Positions 11,153-36,429 of a stretch of DNA of 64,000 bases are shown here, one piece after another. Below the pieces are notes generated by a model. The model was not told the origin of the DNA, searched no databases, and saw only the letters and a program-made list of their open reading frames with translations. The stretch comes from Nectonema munidae (taxonomy: Eukaryota; Nematomorpha; Nectonematoida; Nectonematidae): assembly GCA_030549495.1 (NCBI GenBank), contig JAUIRK010000216.1, positions 69,501 through 133,500 on the forward strand. Reading direction: 5' to 3'. Every line of letters starts with the position of its first letter. Within the stretch, counting starts at the first letter, position 1. The position numbers and the translations under genes were made by a program.

Positions 11153-12330
11153 AACACGCAAGTTGTCTACCCGCGTTCAACCGTACAGGTTATGAGAATA
11201 TATCATTACATATTAGAGAAGAGTTTTCTAAACTCTTTATACTGAAAAAATATTTCTTCAAATATATTACTGTTTTAGTTTAAAATGCATCTTATCTGCT
11301 AATTAATGGTATGAAGCACATGGAAAATATAAACAGTAAAATGGTATTTCTTAAGGACTTATGATATAAGTAATGTATTCTGAAAGCCCATAAAAAATGC
11401 TTTAATTTGGTATATCGCATGATGCATTTTGTTGAGAAATGTGAAAGTTATAAGCGTTTTAATATTTGACTAAGATTTAAGCTAGCAACACTACAAATAA
11501 ACTAAGCGTAACTAGCCCGATAAAATAAACCACACACGCGTGCTAAAGATGTGGTGTAGCGTATGCGAGATAAGAATTCACTGCGCTCACAAACGCGTAA
11601 TGCAACATGTGTTAATCTTTCTTCGCATAGTTATGCTCTAAAATCAATCAATAATGTGATTTATTCTTCCCACACTGTCGGTATAAATATAACGAATGCC
11701 CTTCGTTAAAAATTAGAAAGGTTGTATCTAAACTAAATAAAAGTAGACTACGATTATCAAACAAAACCCGTACATTTAATCGACATTTTTTACTTGAAAA
11801 ATAATTTAAAATTTATTAGAAAAATATTATACTGACCTATACTACTGACCCATAAAAAGTAAAAAATATATATTAATTTTCGACAGTTTTCTTTAACTAT
11901 GAAATTTTAAAATGTAAAAAATCATATTTTACCTTTGTGAATATAAAATATTGAAAAAATATTATATAAATTAAGAACGTTAATTATTATTGGTATTTTT
12001 TGAAACTAGATAAAACTTGACTGACCTCATATAAAAACAGATTTTGGAAAAATGAAAATATATTTATTTGTATAACCTAGCCTATGTTAACCACAAAGAG
12101 TATACCTTTCCAATGATACCATTTTCATTAAATTTTTTTTAAAAAATCTTCACATTATGCTTCAATAAAAAGGTGGTCCGTAATTTTTTCAAAAATTTAG
12201 ACAAAATTTTTCGAAGTAAAGTCCATTTATTAAAATTTTTTAAAACTTTTGCAAAAATAAATTATTCTGGAGTATGTAGAAAACGATAAGCTTTCTAACA
12301 TCATGAAAAAGAAATATTGAAAAACAGTTT
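11153..12330. other. Non-coding stretch, possible LINE tail
   Basis: No supported gene. Around 11640-11810 a weak match to a LINE C-terminus can be read, but it is too short to call. The rest is AT-rich. Confidence 0.35.
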
Positions 12331-13110
12331 AATTCTTTCTGCAAATCAAACAAGTATTTATTAAAAAATCTCTCCACCACACTAAGCCTAGCTGAAAAAC
12401 TAATCAACCTTAGTAAACACTTCACAATCAAATTCTTTTGGTGTCCCTCTCATTTACCTTCTTTTTAAAACTTCTTAGTCGACTACCTATCAAAGTCCAC
12501 CCTCTCATCTTCACAATACTTTCTAAACCCATCTTTCCCTTTATCAACTTTTGAACCATTCTTAAACTCAATCACAAATGAATGGTTTAACAACATACGT
12601 TCAAGTTTAGCCCAATTCACTCTGAATACAACTTTTACACTTCCACGTAACATAATACGATGGTTCAGCGCACATTGCCCATGCTATGCATACCCTTTCA
12701 ACATAAAACTACACTCAACCCTTTTTGCAGATTTAGATGCCCCCCTCCACATTGAAACTCATAACCACATCATCCTCCACTGCCTAATATTCTGACCTAA
12801 ACGCATTAAAATCATTGGTAATATACTACTACACTTTTCAGATCTCCCTTCCTTCTTATTACCACTTCTATCCCACCCCAAAATCATTCATCTCATTTCC
12901 CAATAGAACCTATCCTCAACACCTCCCAAAAATCTAATCCAATACAGAAACATCTTTTCTCAACACAGCGTCATACGAATAACCATTATTATGAACTCCC
13001 AATCTACCTTAAATTAACTTATCTATTGCAGACGTCGCCCCATATACTACTTTCTTATTCGCCTTTATGCTGCAATTCTCGCAAACACATCAACTAACGT
13101 TGGAAAGTGC
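12330..13110 (+). mobile_element. RNase-H-bearing LINE, 3' fragment (C-rich family, copy 1)
   Basis: Broken frames give FTIKFFWCPSHLPS (end of the RNase H domain), then LVDYLSKSTLSSS, IIRWFSAHCPCYAYPFNIKL and HIETHNHIILHCL. The same order and wording occurs in the better copy at 36430-37745. The plus strand is strikingly C-rich compared with the AT-rich surroundings. The 3' end shares GAAA(A)GTGC and CTACCTACCT with the other copy. It belongs to the I/R1/LOA side of LINEs, which carry RNase H. Confidence 0.7.
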
Positions 13111-13290
13111 CTACTTATCTCCTACCTACCTTTTTTTGTTTCCTGTTGTTTACTTCTTTTAAAAATGGCGAAGTTTTTATACTCCTAGTGAAATATCTAC
13201 AAACAGGACCTGTTATTAATTATTCATTTGAGTTAAAATTTTTACCTTTATATCACATCATTCCTTCACACTTATTTCAAATGTCTAATC

Positions 13291-13685
13291 CAGGGACCGG
13301 GAACCTTTTTGGCTAAAAGAGCCCAAAAACACATATTTTAAAATCTAATCCCCTGAGAGCTATATATATTTTTAAATACTGATTACAAATAAATGGAAAA
13401 AGAAGACCAATAATTTTAGAGTAAAATAACACTCTGAATTTATTTTAAACAATATTGTTTTATCGAAGTTATTTAAATACGCAAAGTCTGCATCATCATT
13501 AGCTTTATCTGTGTCGTCGTGATTCGTAATGATGAAGAAATTAAGAGAGTGTAGAATTGGGAAGAAGGATATGCATTATCGCAATACCTCCCTTTATCCT
13601 GAAGGCCACCTAATTTATCTGAGAGCCAGATGCAGTCATCAAAAGAGCCATGTCTGGCTCGCGAGCCATAGGTTCCCGACCCCTG
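13291..13685. mobile_element. hAT MITE, 395 bp, GAGCC-rich ends
   Basis: It starts CAGGGACCGGGAACCTTTTTGG and ends GCGAGCCATAGGTTCCCGACCCCTG, complementary for about 15 bp with mismatches. Left flank GTCTAATC (13283-13290) matches CTCTAATC at 13688-13695 in 7 of 8 bases, a likely decayed target duplication. The subterminal AGAGCCA and CTGGCTCGCGAGCC blocks are distinctive. It has no coding capacity. Confidence 0.75.
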
Positions 13686-13930
13686 GACTCTAATCCCAAA
13701 CGTGCATGGCACGATGATACTCCAAACCTTACCTCTACCCAATTAATAGCGAACTTCTTTAATGAGATCATAGCAAATTCCTCTCTAAGTGCAGAACACC
13801 TTAGCCTCCTTAATAATCGAAAATATGAAGTAACTCTTGCACACTTCAACAAAATCGAACAACCCTCTCTTTCTCACCACCCACATACTTATTTATTTTC
13901 AATTTATCTAAAAATTATTATAGCGGCATG
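13686..13930 (+). mobile_element. C-rich LINE fragment beside the MITE
   Basis: The frame reads NLTSTQLIANFFNEIIANSSLSAEHLS. Its composition matches the RNase-H LINE family. It could be the pre-RT linker of that family, lying as a separate fragment interrupted by, or next to, the 13291 MITE. No diagnostic domain is present. Confidence 0.35.
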
Positions 13931-14189
13931 AATAATGTTGGACATCAGTGATGTAGCAAAGAATTTGAAGCAAAAGAGCCTAAAAAAACACCACGCCTTC
14001 TTTGTTCATAAAACGACAAAGGCGTTACAATTACTCCCTACACTTTACCTTTTTTGATGAGTTAAAGGTGTTATTTAAGAAATATGGAAACCTAAACTGA
14101 CTGCAACTTATCAACGGCACTCAACTACAAAGTGCCTACGCACTAATAAAATAACATTTTTTATGAAAATTGTTCACTATTATATCTTA

Positions 14190-15300
14190 ATTTAACTAAT
14201 TAACTTAATTTTTTGAGAAAGAGATTTTTTATTTTTAAAATGTCAAATTCGATTGATAATTCCTGTACCTTAATTGGGAAAACGAAGTCCCGAAATAAAG
14301 GGAGTATCGTAATAAATTTTTTTTTATTAAAAACATGGAAGTATGTTTATGAGATAATTTTCAGGTATACATTACTAATTCTATATGTACTTTGACAGAT
14401 TTTTTCACAGTAGTGGTAAAAACTTAGCCAAAAAATGGTATCAGCATCGTCAATTTAGTTTAAAAAATATTTTACTTAAAATGTGAATAAATGTTTTTAA
14501 AGAAAATTTTCATGCGAAACTAACATATTTGATTGACATTTTCACATTCTATTTACGAAAACTGAGTCCAAAAATGAAATCAGCAGGAGATCTAGTATAA
14601 ATAAAATATTTTAATGAGAATATAAATAATATTCTAGGAAATAATTTTTGCCGTCAACCACAGATATGATTGACATTTTCACACTCTAATTGCAAAAAAT
14701 GATTGGAGAAATAAAATCTCCATGTTCGATTTATTAAAAAAAATATATTTAAAATGTGATAAATGTTTTTGGAGACATTTTCTCAGAAGTAAACTGCAAA
14801 CACTTTTAGACATTTTCAAATCATAGTTGCCAAAACTGAGCTGAGAAATGAAATTGGAATGGTCGGTTTGGTATAAACAATATACTTGGTTTAAAGTTAT
14901 ATTCTTTGAGTTAGTAAACCGCAAAATTGATTCAATATATTATTATTCTTTGACATATTTTGAAAACATAAAATTGATTGACACTTTTAGAATTTTTCTA
15001 AAAGTGTTTATACTAAAATACTTATTCGTTTATGCTAATTACGAAAATGAAATCAGCATGATTGATTTAGTATAAAAATATGTATATATATTTTTTAAAA
15101 TTTGATTAATATTCTTGGACACAATTTTCAGACAAAAACAGCAAATTTGATAAATTTTCACACCCTAATAGTGGAAACTAAGTTGAGAAATGAAATCAGC
15201 ATGGTCGATTTGGTATATAAAAATTTTATCTAAAATTTTAATGAATGTTTTCGTAAGTAATTTTATCAATCAAATTTTTGATTGACATTTACTACAAAAT
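14190..15300. repeat. Diverged tandem-repeat field, units about 130-200 bp
   Basis: A recurring block of the type GAAATCAGCATGGTCGATTTGGTAT appears in more or less altered form near 14440, 14576, 14720, 14848, 15048 and 15197. Each is followed by an A/T-rich part with TTTTTGAAGACA and TTGATTGACATTTTCACA. Further units lie near 16976 and 17105. Units are diverged, so this is an old satellite-like array or an element with internal repeats. The short frames in it are chance products. Confidence 0.65.
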
Positions 15301-15417
15301 TGAAATGTTTATTGGAAAAATATGTATATTGTATATATAAGTGTTATTTGTTCTAATATATGGTTAAAAATTTTCAAGAATGAATCTAATATAAACACTA
15401 AGTTTTACTTTCTAGAC

Positions 15418-15843
15418 CAGTGGTTCCCAACCGGGGGTCCATGGAAATTCTACTTCAAACTACTTATGCTGAATCTCCTTTAATATACTTCTATTTTCCA
15501 AATCAATATAAATATATATATTCAGAGCTTTTTTAAATAAATATTTTCTTCCCTTTTTAAAGTTTCATATTTTGAATCTTTATGTATGCTTTTTATTAGT
15601 TACAATATTTTTGAAAAATTTATATTTTAATTGGAAAAAAATTTTATTCACATTTTATGTCAGGCTTTACGATTTCTCTGATTTCATATGAATAAGCATA
15701 CGATTTAATAAGATGACTACAATCATTTTTGCATAAAAATCTTTGATTAATCTTGTTGGCTCAAACTATTCAGTTGTAGTGGTCCACAGGTAAAAAAGTG
15801 ACTGAAAAAGGGGGAACGGGATAAAAAAGGTTGGGAACCACTG
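15418..15843. mobile_element. hAT MITE with perfect 8-bp target duplication
   Basis: Ends are CAGTGGTTCCCAACC and GGTTGGGAACCACTG (15-bp perfect inverted repeats). TTCTAGAC flanks both sides (15410-15417 and 15844-15851). It is 426 bp with no coding capacity. The ends resemble those of the ZBED-type hAT copies at 21102 and 42263, so one of those could have mobilised it. Confidence 0.9.
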
Positions 15844-15851
15844 TTCTAGAC

Positions 15852-16870
15852 ATAATATAAAAATCGTTGATTGATTGACAGTTTTTGACATGACAGGGTC
15901 ATTCTACTACCATGAAAATTGTATCAAAAGATGCAACTAACGATTTTAGGAAAAGTCAAAAAGTTTGAGGGCATATAATTTAGCTAATTTTGTACCATAG
16001 AAATTTTAGTTTAAAGGAAGGCGGCTAAAATGGCCCCGTCACTAATAGAGTTAGGTAGACACTCCTAAACATCTTGATATTATCTGGCGGTGTGCAGAAT
16101 CTGTGTTTGAAAAAACATTTTTAAGGATTTATTTTGAACAGATTTTTTCCGCTCTCAAAGCATCCTTTTTAAGGAATTTTCTTGATGATATTAGGCCTTT
16201 TTATTAGTATCGTGTATCTTATTATCAGGTGGTATGAAGATATATTCAGCCTGAATATTTGTCAACAAATCCCAGTTTAAAGTTTTTTTCTGATGAATCA
16301 TTCGTGATGTTCATTGTTCAATTACAAAAAGTTGTTCACCTTCTTCATCTAAAAGATTCTCTCTTACACGCAAAAGGAAAAAATGGACAAATTCAATTTA
16401 AATTAAAAAATATTTTGATAGGGACTAAATTCTCATATATTGGCATCTGAGCCATTTTTGATAAATCTGACCTATTCTAAATTTTCAGATTTCCTACCCA
16501 TTTTAGCTAAATGATAATTGTAATACTAGATGAAAAGATTTTTCATTTGTAAAAGAGGAACTTCTTTTTCACGGTCAAAATCTTTTTTGAAGCACCCAAT
16601 TTACACTACTTTCTAGTTCATTAGAACATGGTAGATCTTCCATTTAGTCAAGATACATATTATTTTAAATTATTTCTTTTGATCATACGTTCTATTTTCA
16701 ATTAGTTTTCAACTTGGTTCCTTCTCTCATACAAATTTTCAAAAGATTTTACAATACGCTGTTCTTTTTTAAATAAATATTTTATATTCAAAATGATTGA
16801 CGAAAGTATTATAAGTCAAAATATACAAAAGAAAAAGTATATTTTTACTATATACCTAATAGGCAACGAT
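15852..16870. other. Non-coding stretch
   Basis: No frame, RNA gene or element ends that I can support. Confidence 0.4.
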
Positions 16871-17135
16871 TTTTTGAATTTTTTTACAGAATTGATTTTC
16901 AGGCATACATCACTAATTCAATCGCCACTTCCAGATATTTTTTAACCGTATTAGCCAAAATAAAGTACAGAAATAAAATAAGCATAGTCGATTTGGTATA
17001 AAAACAGATGAAAATATTTTTGAAGACAGTATCTAGAAATAAACAGCAAATCTGATTGAAGCTTTCAGATATTTTAAAACCATAAATGACAGAGTCCAAA
17101 AATGAAACCAGCATCTTCCATTTGTCATAAAAACT
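16870..17135. repeat. Outlying units of the 14-15 kb tandem-repeat family
   Basis: Two units with AAAATAAGCATAGTCGATTTGG and GAAACCAGCATCTTCCATTTG and the same following order as the 14190-15300 field. Confidence 0.55.
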
Positions 17136-17173
17136 TCAATAACATCTTAGACAGGAATGTTTAATTTCCCTTT

Positions 17174-17266
17174 CACCAGCTTATTAGATGATCTTTTTCT
17201 AAAATTCACAACTTGAGGTCACCAGCTTATTAGATTATCTTTTTCTAAAATTCACAACTTGAGGTC
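17174..17266. repeat. 46-bp tandem duplication
   Basis: ACCAGCTTATTAGATGATCT and the following 26 bases (to TTGAGGTC) are repeated immediately at 17220 with one base changed. It is a recent slippage-type duplication. Confidence 0.85.
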
Positions 17267-19236
17267 TTGAAAATAATTTACCTCCGGCGATTTTATAACA
17301 TTTGTTTCCAAGTTTTCTATGCGATAAATCATTGTGAATGACTCCCTAGAGTATTACTCGTATTACACAAGCAACATTTACTCATTTCGTGCTACGGACG
17401 GATTGAAATATACACGGACATCCTGAAAATCGGTACTGGAAAAAAAGGGGGCGAAGCCCCTGGTGTGCTGGCCATGAATTTGAAGCAGGGAAGTTGCCTG
17501 AAAATTTTTTATGAGAGGGAACGAAATTTTCTCAGCGAGAATCCTGCTCCTTAGCTGCTTTAGGATATAGTGCTATGGTCCTAGTCCGAAGCCTTAGTGA
17601 CAGGCTAATTTTCACCTTGTGCCGCGATCTGTTACTGATTGTAGACTAGAGCTGTTGGGATTGTACAAGAGCTTTCTTTTTTTAAAGTTTGGAAAATGAA
17701 TTTTATCATACTACAGAACCCAAGATCTCCTTATGCTCAGACATTTTTAAATAGCCCAAATACTGTTTACATGGTGGAAATGTTTTTCTGAACAAGATTA
17801 TCTTTCTTGATGCAGGTTTTCTAAGGTCTGATAAAATAATTCATATTTTTTTTTGAAAAATGGGTTTTTTTATATAATTTTTAAAAAAAATTCTAGATTG
17901 TTGTACACTTTAATTTAATCAAATTGCTTACATGCGTTTTTTAAAATGGCATTGCATAACCTTGTAATATTGTTTTGATAAAACTTATTACAAAAAGTTT
18001 GTAACCTTTTGAAATTATTTTGATAAAATTGCGTTAGATTTTTACTCCATCTTCTTTACGAACGATTTTTGTATCTTATGTACATGTATGCAGTCAAAAT
18101 CTCGGCGACGTTCGATACATCTTTTAAACTCCAATTTTCGCTGTTAAAATTTCGCGGTTAAAAACTTCTATTTTTACGTTTAACGATCGATTAAGAAATA
18201 TTAGGCAATGAAATCACGGTAAAATACCATCACTATAGCAGCACAAGTCTTTATTAAACTGGGAAAGTTTATTAGTGATTGAGAATGTTGACTTCTGATT
18301 TCTGGACTGTTGAAGAACAAAAATTACTTACATTACTGCAAAGAAATTTGCTTACATGGACAGACGTTTTTCTCTAACTCACTCAAAAAATATAGGTCAA
18401 GTGATTCTTTCTATATTTTAACTTAATGTCCTAATTCAATTGGCTGAGAAAGTGTCATTTTATTGACAGGTAGGAAAACCAGTCGATATGGGATAAGAAG
18501 GAGCAAGATTTGAGAAAAAACACTTTGAGGTTTTGAGAAATGTTGGGCCATAAAAAATATCAATGGTCATGACGTTCTTTTGAAATAAAAACAGGAGGGG
18601 TTATTTGAAATTTAATTAAGATGGCGTGTGCATGGAGATGAATGAGATTTGAAATAACATTATCCTAGTGCTAGGAGGGTCATTGCTAAATTTAAAGCAT
18701 AAATTAAATTGGGACCTACAAAAATTAGCGATCTTAGCAAGAAAGACTTTTGTGGAATTGGAATGGACAGAAATATTTCTAAAAAATTCTAGATTTTTGC
18801 TATATTTCAAAGAAACTATAAATCCTATTTTCTAAAGTAGTTATGTATATTTGAATTAAAAAAGAATCTGCTGAGATATTTTATGTTCATCACGCAATTA
18901 TATTATCAAAAATATTATTAATAAGAAATAATACAATTTTGTTTTAGTATCATCTATTTCAAAAATAAATTCTCCGCGGTTATAAATAAACGCATAAATA
19001 TTATTTTTTCACAAAGGACAACCTTTATGAAATAAAAATGAACTGAGAGGAATCGCTATAAATAAAGGTTGTACAAGATGCTTTTTCTCTGTTCGCTGTG
19101 AAAAAAAAAGAAGAAGAAAAAAACGAGTGTGAAAGAGTGAATAAATATGTGAAGTGGGATGCCGCCTAAAACTCAATTTCATAAAATGGAAGGTGTATAG
19201 AAAGTTTGTATGTGTGCTGATCGCGATGAAGGAGCC
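17267..19236. other. Region downstream of cytohesin, no separate gene
   Basis: The part next to 19237 is likely 3' UTR of the minus-strand cytohesin. No convincing polyadenylation site can be fixed by eye. The 64-codon minus-strand frame at 18616-18810 matches nothing I know. Confidence 0.4.
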
Positions 19237-32174
<12,938 letters not shown>

Positions 32175-34603
32175 GGTGATAGAGATGCAATCCAAGATCG
32201 GATTAATTACAGATCCGTCTTGAGAAGTATGAAGCTCGATATGAAATTCTAAATCTAAACGAAATAAAAAATGGAATTTTACCTTAAAAAAATGGGCCTT
32301 TATGGAAGTCATTATTGCTTCTTAAAAAACAAAATTATGAAGCAAACACTTTGCCGTTCATTCCCATTAAATTTTTAATCAATATATAGTGGTTTAAACT
32401 TTAAAGTTAATTAATAGTACAATTCCTTATCTTTTTACTAAATCAAGAATATTTAAGTGTAAAAAATGAAGCTACGACTTCTACTATATTAAGGTACATT
32501 CAGGGGGTATATTCTGGGATTAAATTAAAAAAAAACAAATGCTGATGAATGTAAAAGTTAGAGAACATTAAATGTATTTGATTTGAAAAACTTTTATATG
32601 AAGAAGGAATTGAAAAATATAAACCAAGAATGAGTAAGGCATTTTATAAATTAATTATCAAATGAATTAAAAAATTAAAATGGCCTATATCAATATGAAT
32701 TTTGCAGAGGCGCATAACCTCAAAATTATTGGGGGAAGGGGGCGGAATTTATATAATTTTTAATTTTTAAAATATATTTAATAAAAATAAAACAAAAGAT
32801 TTATAACGTAATTTTATTTAAAAAAACTTTTTTTATTTACATTATTTTTGTTTTAATATTTTTTTTATTTAAATTTTATTTTTTATAGAAAATTGTTTTA
32901 CTTATTGAACTAAATGATACTAGTACAAATGATACTAGGTGTATGATTGGGAAAACGGTTTTGTAGTTCAAAAAATATATGAATTACCATTCAATAAAAT
33001 TTATATAGAAATGAAAAATGACAGCGTAGCTAAACATGTTTCTTAATTTAAATCTTAAAATACATAGAAGCTAGTTTGATCGAATTCAAAGACTAAAATG
33101 TATTATTCAAAATGATTTAATTGAAGTTTTTTTAAACTTTATTCGTATTAGAATATGGGAGCATATATATATTACGTATCCTACCAGGAGCAGGGGGTGT
33201 AAACTAATTCTAGATGCTCTGTATTAAAAAATAGATCTGTATCAAGATTTTTAGATGATGTAATTTATGTATGATCCTTATTGCGCACTCAGGTACCCTA
33301 ATAATATAAATTACGAGGCAGGACAGGTAAGAATCTTGAGCTGGGGGTAATATTTCAAGTGCAAGTCAATTGTTTAAAGTTTCGGCTTCGTCCTCCTGAT
33401 GAAACGTAGCAAAAGTAATATTTTGTTGGCCCAATCAGTTGCTTCAATTATTGTGTGCTCGATAGTAAGGTTAGCCTGGGCAAAAAAATTAATTTCGGGA
33501 CTGGCGCGTTCTCACATAATATTGCGCGTACAAAAATGTCATCATGCAGCACTGAAGAATGATGCAGCAGTAAAGGTATGATGCTCAGAATAAAACAAGA
33601 GTAGCCCTTCTGTTTCCAACTAAATAGAATTGGAAAAAATTATTTCAATATTATAAATAGTTAAAAACAATCAAAACTGTAAGAAACGTACCTTAAAGGG
33701 AATTATGTAGGTTTGGAAACACGAATCGATGGAAAGGATGAGAGAGTGAGAGATTTATGAGAGAGAGAGTATGAATGAAAGAAAGAGCAGAATGAATGGA
33801 ATGAAAAGAATTGAAGCATATAGGACTGGTATGATGCCAATCGAAAAATTTAGAGAATGTGAAGTCCATAAATGCAAATATCAGAGAGTGAAGTCATAAA
33901 ATATTTTTTTGAATTTATACTGAATGAAATATCGTTAAGATGTAATTATATAACTCCTGAGCCTATTTTGTATGTAATACACCTCAGTATTTAAATGATC
34001 TTAAAAATAATATACATATCAGAGTTTAAAGAAAAATACATTATTAGGACGGGGAAAGGGAGCGAAAGGCCTTTTCACCACATCCCAGATGTGCGACCCT
34101 GTAAATATGTTGAAATTTATCTAGGAAATATTTCGAGTAAAATTTTTTTTTAATTTGGACAAATTTTTAAATGAATTTTATTGACTATAAAATATATCCA
34201 AATTCAGAATACACATTTTAGCATCAAAAACCGGCTGACTATTCTACCATAAATATAAGTTTATATAAAACTCGTATCTTTCAACTTTAATTTAAATAAA
34301 ACGAATGTATGCTTTACAGTTAATTAAATCGAAGGAAACATTAAAATAGCTTTAAAAAAATCTATAAATTTTTAGGAGTTTCAAATTTGAAAAAAGTTAT
34401 TAGTAATGGGATGATTCTTATGCATTGTTACTAATCAAATAACCGAGAAAAAAGTTATAGAGAAAGTAGCAATTCTCTTTAAATTTAAAAACGCAATAGA
34501 GCGAACTTAGCATGGGGGGAACTATGACTTAGTTCTTAAAAAGAGTTTCACTATTTTACCGCAAAACAACTGAAATGAGAGTAAAAGGATATATGTTATA
34601 TCT
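32175..34603. other. Upstream side of cytohesin, no supported gene
   Basis: It should hold the cytohesin 5' UTR and promoter, and possibly a non-coding first exon, but none can be fixed by eye. A GA-rich patch lies at 33725-33790. Short frames, including 33399-33581, match nothing known. Confidence 0.45.
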
Positions 34604-34908
34604 CAGGGGTCTCCAAAGTGGTCTATATCGAACCCCTGGGGTCGATGAGGATTTTTATAGTAGTCGATTATTACATAGAGGTTGAAAGGGAGATGGTTAT
34701 GTTATGGAAAATGAATTAAATTTCTAGGCAGGAAAAAATCGAGATAGTCATGAATTTTATGTATTAGCATATAAACAAAAAATTATTTTAAAAGCTCAAC
34801 AGAAATGGAAATATTTTTTTTCATATTTCAATTAAACTTGTCTGGGGGTTTAGGAGAAAGCAAATAATCTATGAAGGGGTCAATGGGTTAAAAAGTTTTA
34901 GGATCCTG
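34604..34908. mobile_element. Probable hAT MITE, CAGGGGTCTCC ends
   Basis: It starts CAGGGGTCTCCAAAGTGG and ends TAAAAAGTTTTAGGATCCTG, roughly complementary, with GACCCC-type subterminal blocks on both sides. The flanks share only TATCT, so the target duplication is uncertain. Confidence 0.5.
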
Positions 34909-35024
34909 TATCTAATTCATTATAAATGTTTGTAAAACAAAATAGCATGGTCTTCTTATCTACACAAATTGTTTAGTGCAAAATTCTTTCTTATGCAACG
35001 TTTGTGCGCCAATTTCTTTTTGGG

Positions 35025-35190
35025 GGCGTGAGTATGGTTGGTTAGAGGCCGGATTCGAAAACGCAAGGTCTTGGGTTCGATCCTACATCAAACTTGCTTT
35101 CCTCACAGTTCAATACAAGCTGCGCAATTGTGCCTTTTAGATGAAAACACCCTACGTTACCATTACCATTTACTGTACGCCTAATCAATC
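35025..35190 (+). mobile_element. tRNA-derived SINE, copy C (best head)
   Basis: Head GGGGCGTGAGTATGGTTGGTTAG (A-box region), then GTCTTGGGTTCGATCCTA with a near-perfect B box (GGTTCGATCC). The shared body follows: CAGTTCAATACAAGCTGCGC and TGTGCCTTTTAGATGAAAACACCC. It does not fold as a mature tRNA and so is not called a tRNA gene. Confidence 0.85.
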
Positions 35191-36429
35191 CATATAAGCT
35201 ATGGTAAGTCTTGCCCAAACCACATTAAAAATCAGCATACTTACAGAAAAATTCGTATCAGCCATTTGTATACATTATTCAAAAATGTTTATTCAACACT
35301 ATGGTTGAATTTAAACTTTTTAAATATTTTTGATTTATCTAAAAATTAAAAAATGACAGTAGGTACATCAAAGATGTTTAATGCGGGATTAAGAAGAGAA
35401 GTAAAATAAAAAGTCACAGGTCGTTTTGGCGGGAATTTTATTGGATAATTTTTGATAATCAGAACCTACATTCTTCTGTAGGTAAAACGTTGATATCGCA
35501 ACACTGTTCCTTTCGATAACAACATTAATTGTAGATTGACATTTTTAGCTTCGTTTAAAGCTCAAACAGCAAGTACATATTCAACGATCGTGAAAAATTT
35601 GTAGTGTTTTTTAAACACGTATACCAGCTCTCATTGACTTTATATAAAGAGACGTAATGAAACAAGACAATCATATTTGTGACGATCATATTTTTTAGCG
35701 ACGAAACGATCTGATAGGCTAACCAGCCCTGAATAGAAAATAAGATAGTGAGAGCCTTCATTAAGACGCTTTACATAAAAAAAACAAGTAACTTCTATAG
35801 CTGAACTATAAATTTTCAATTGGTTCAAGACAAGCTTTTTATATTCCTTAGTTTTAGATGAACACTCTGAAATAAAAAAGTTCATTCTAAAAGAGTTTAA
35901 ATACATGATGCTTATAAAATAAGAATTGTGACTAGAGAAATTAGTTAGTAGAATCCCAGTTTTCGCTCAATATGCCCCTTCGCAGTAACAAGGTTTCACT
36001 GTATTTTAATATTGTTTGGTATTATATATCTTAGAAACTCTAAAGTAATTAAAAATATTCATTTAAAATATAATTCTTTTAAAACAACTATTTTTAAGAA
36101 AAATATAAATAAAAATATTAAGTCGTTTAATCTTACAAAAGATCCCAAGAAAAAACTTATATTTGGATAAAAAAATGATACTAAATTAATTTAGAAAATA
36201 AATTTGTTAATGAAAAGATTAGTTGAAACTTAGAGTGTAGGTGATAAAAATCATAATTTACAAAATGAGCCAACCCCATATCAGTATGTAGTTGAATTTC
36301 TATTATTATATGAAGGCGTTATATTATAATTGATTAATAACCCTAAATGGCAGTTTTCAGTTTAAATATATCTTCTAATTTTAACGAATCATTTTGATAA
36401 AATTTCCTTTAGTATGATCGATTTTCTTC
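35191..36429. other. Non-coding stretch
   Basis: AT-rich. The overlapping minus-strand frames near 35555-35906 match no family that I recognise. Confidence 0.45.

Noticed and set aside
11640-11810. Possible LINE C-terminus
   Set aside because: The match is weak, with no conserved block long enough to be sure.
35025-35100. Possible tRNA gene
   Set aside because: A and B boxes are present but the arms do not pair as a tRNA, and the same head plus a non-tRNA body recurs three more times; it is a SINE.
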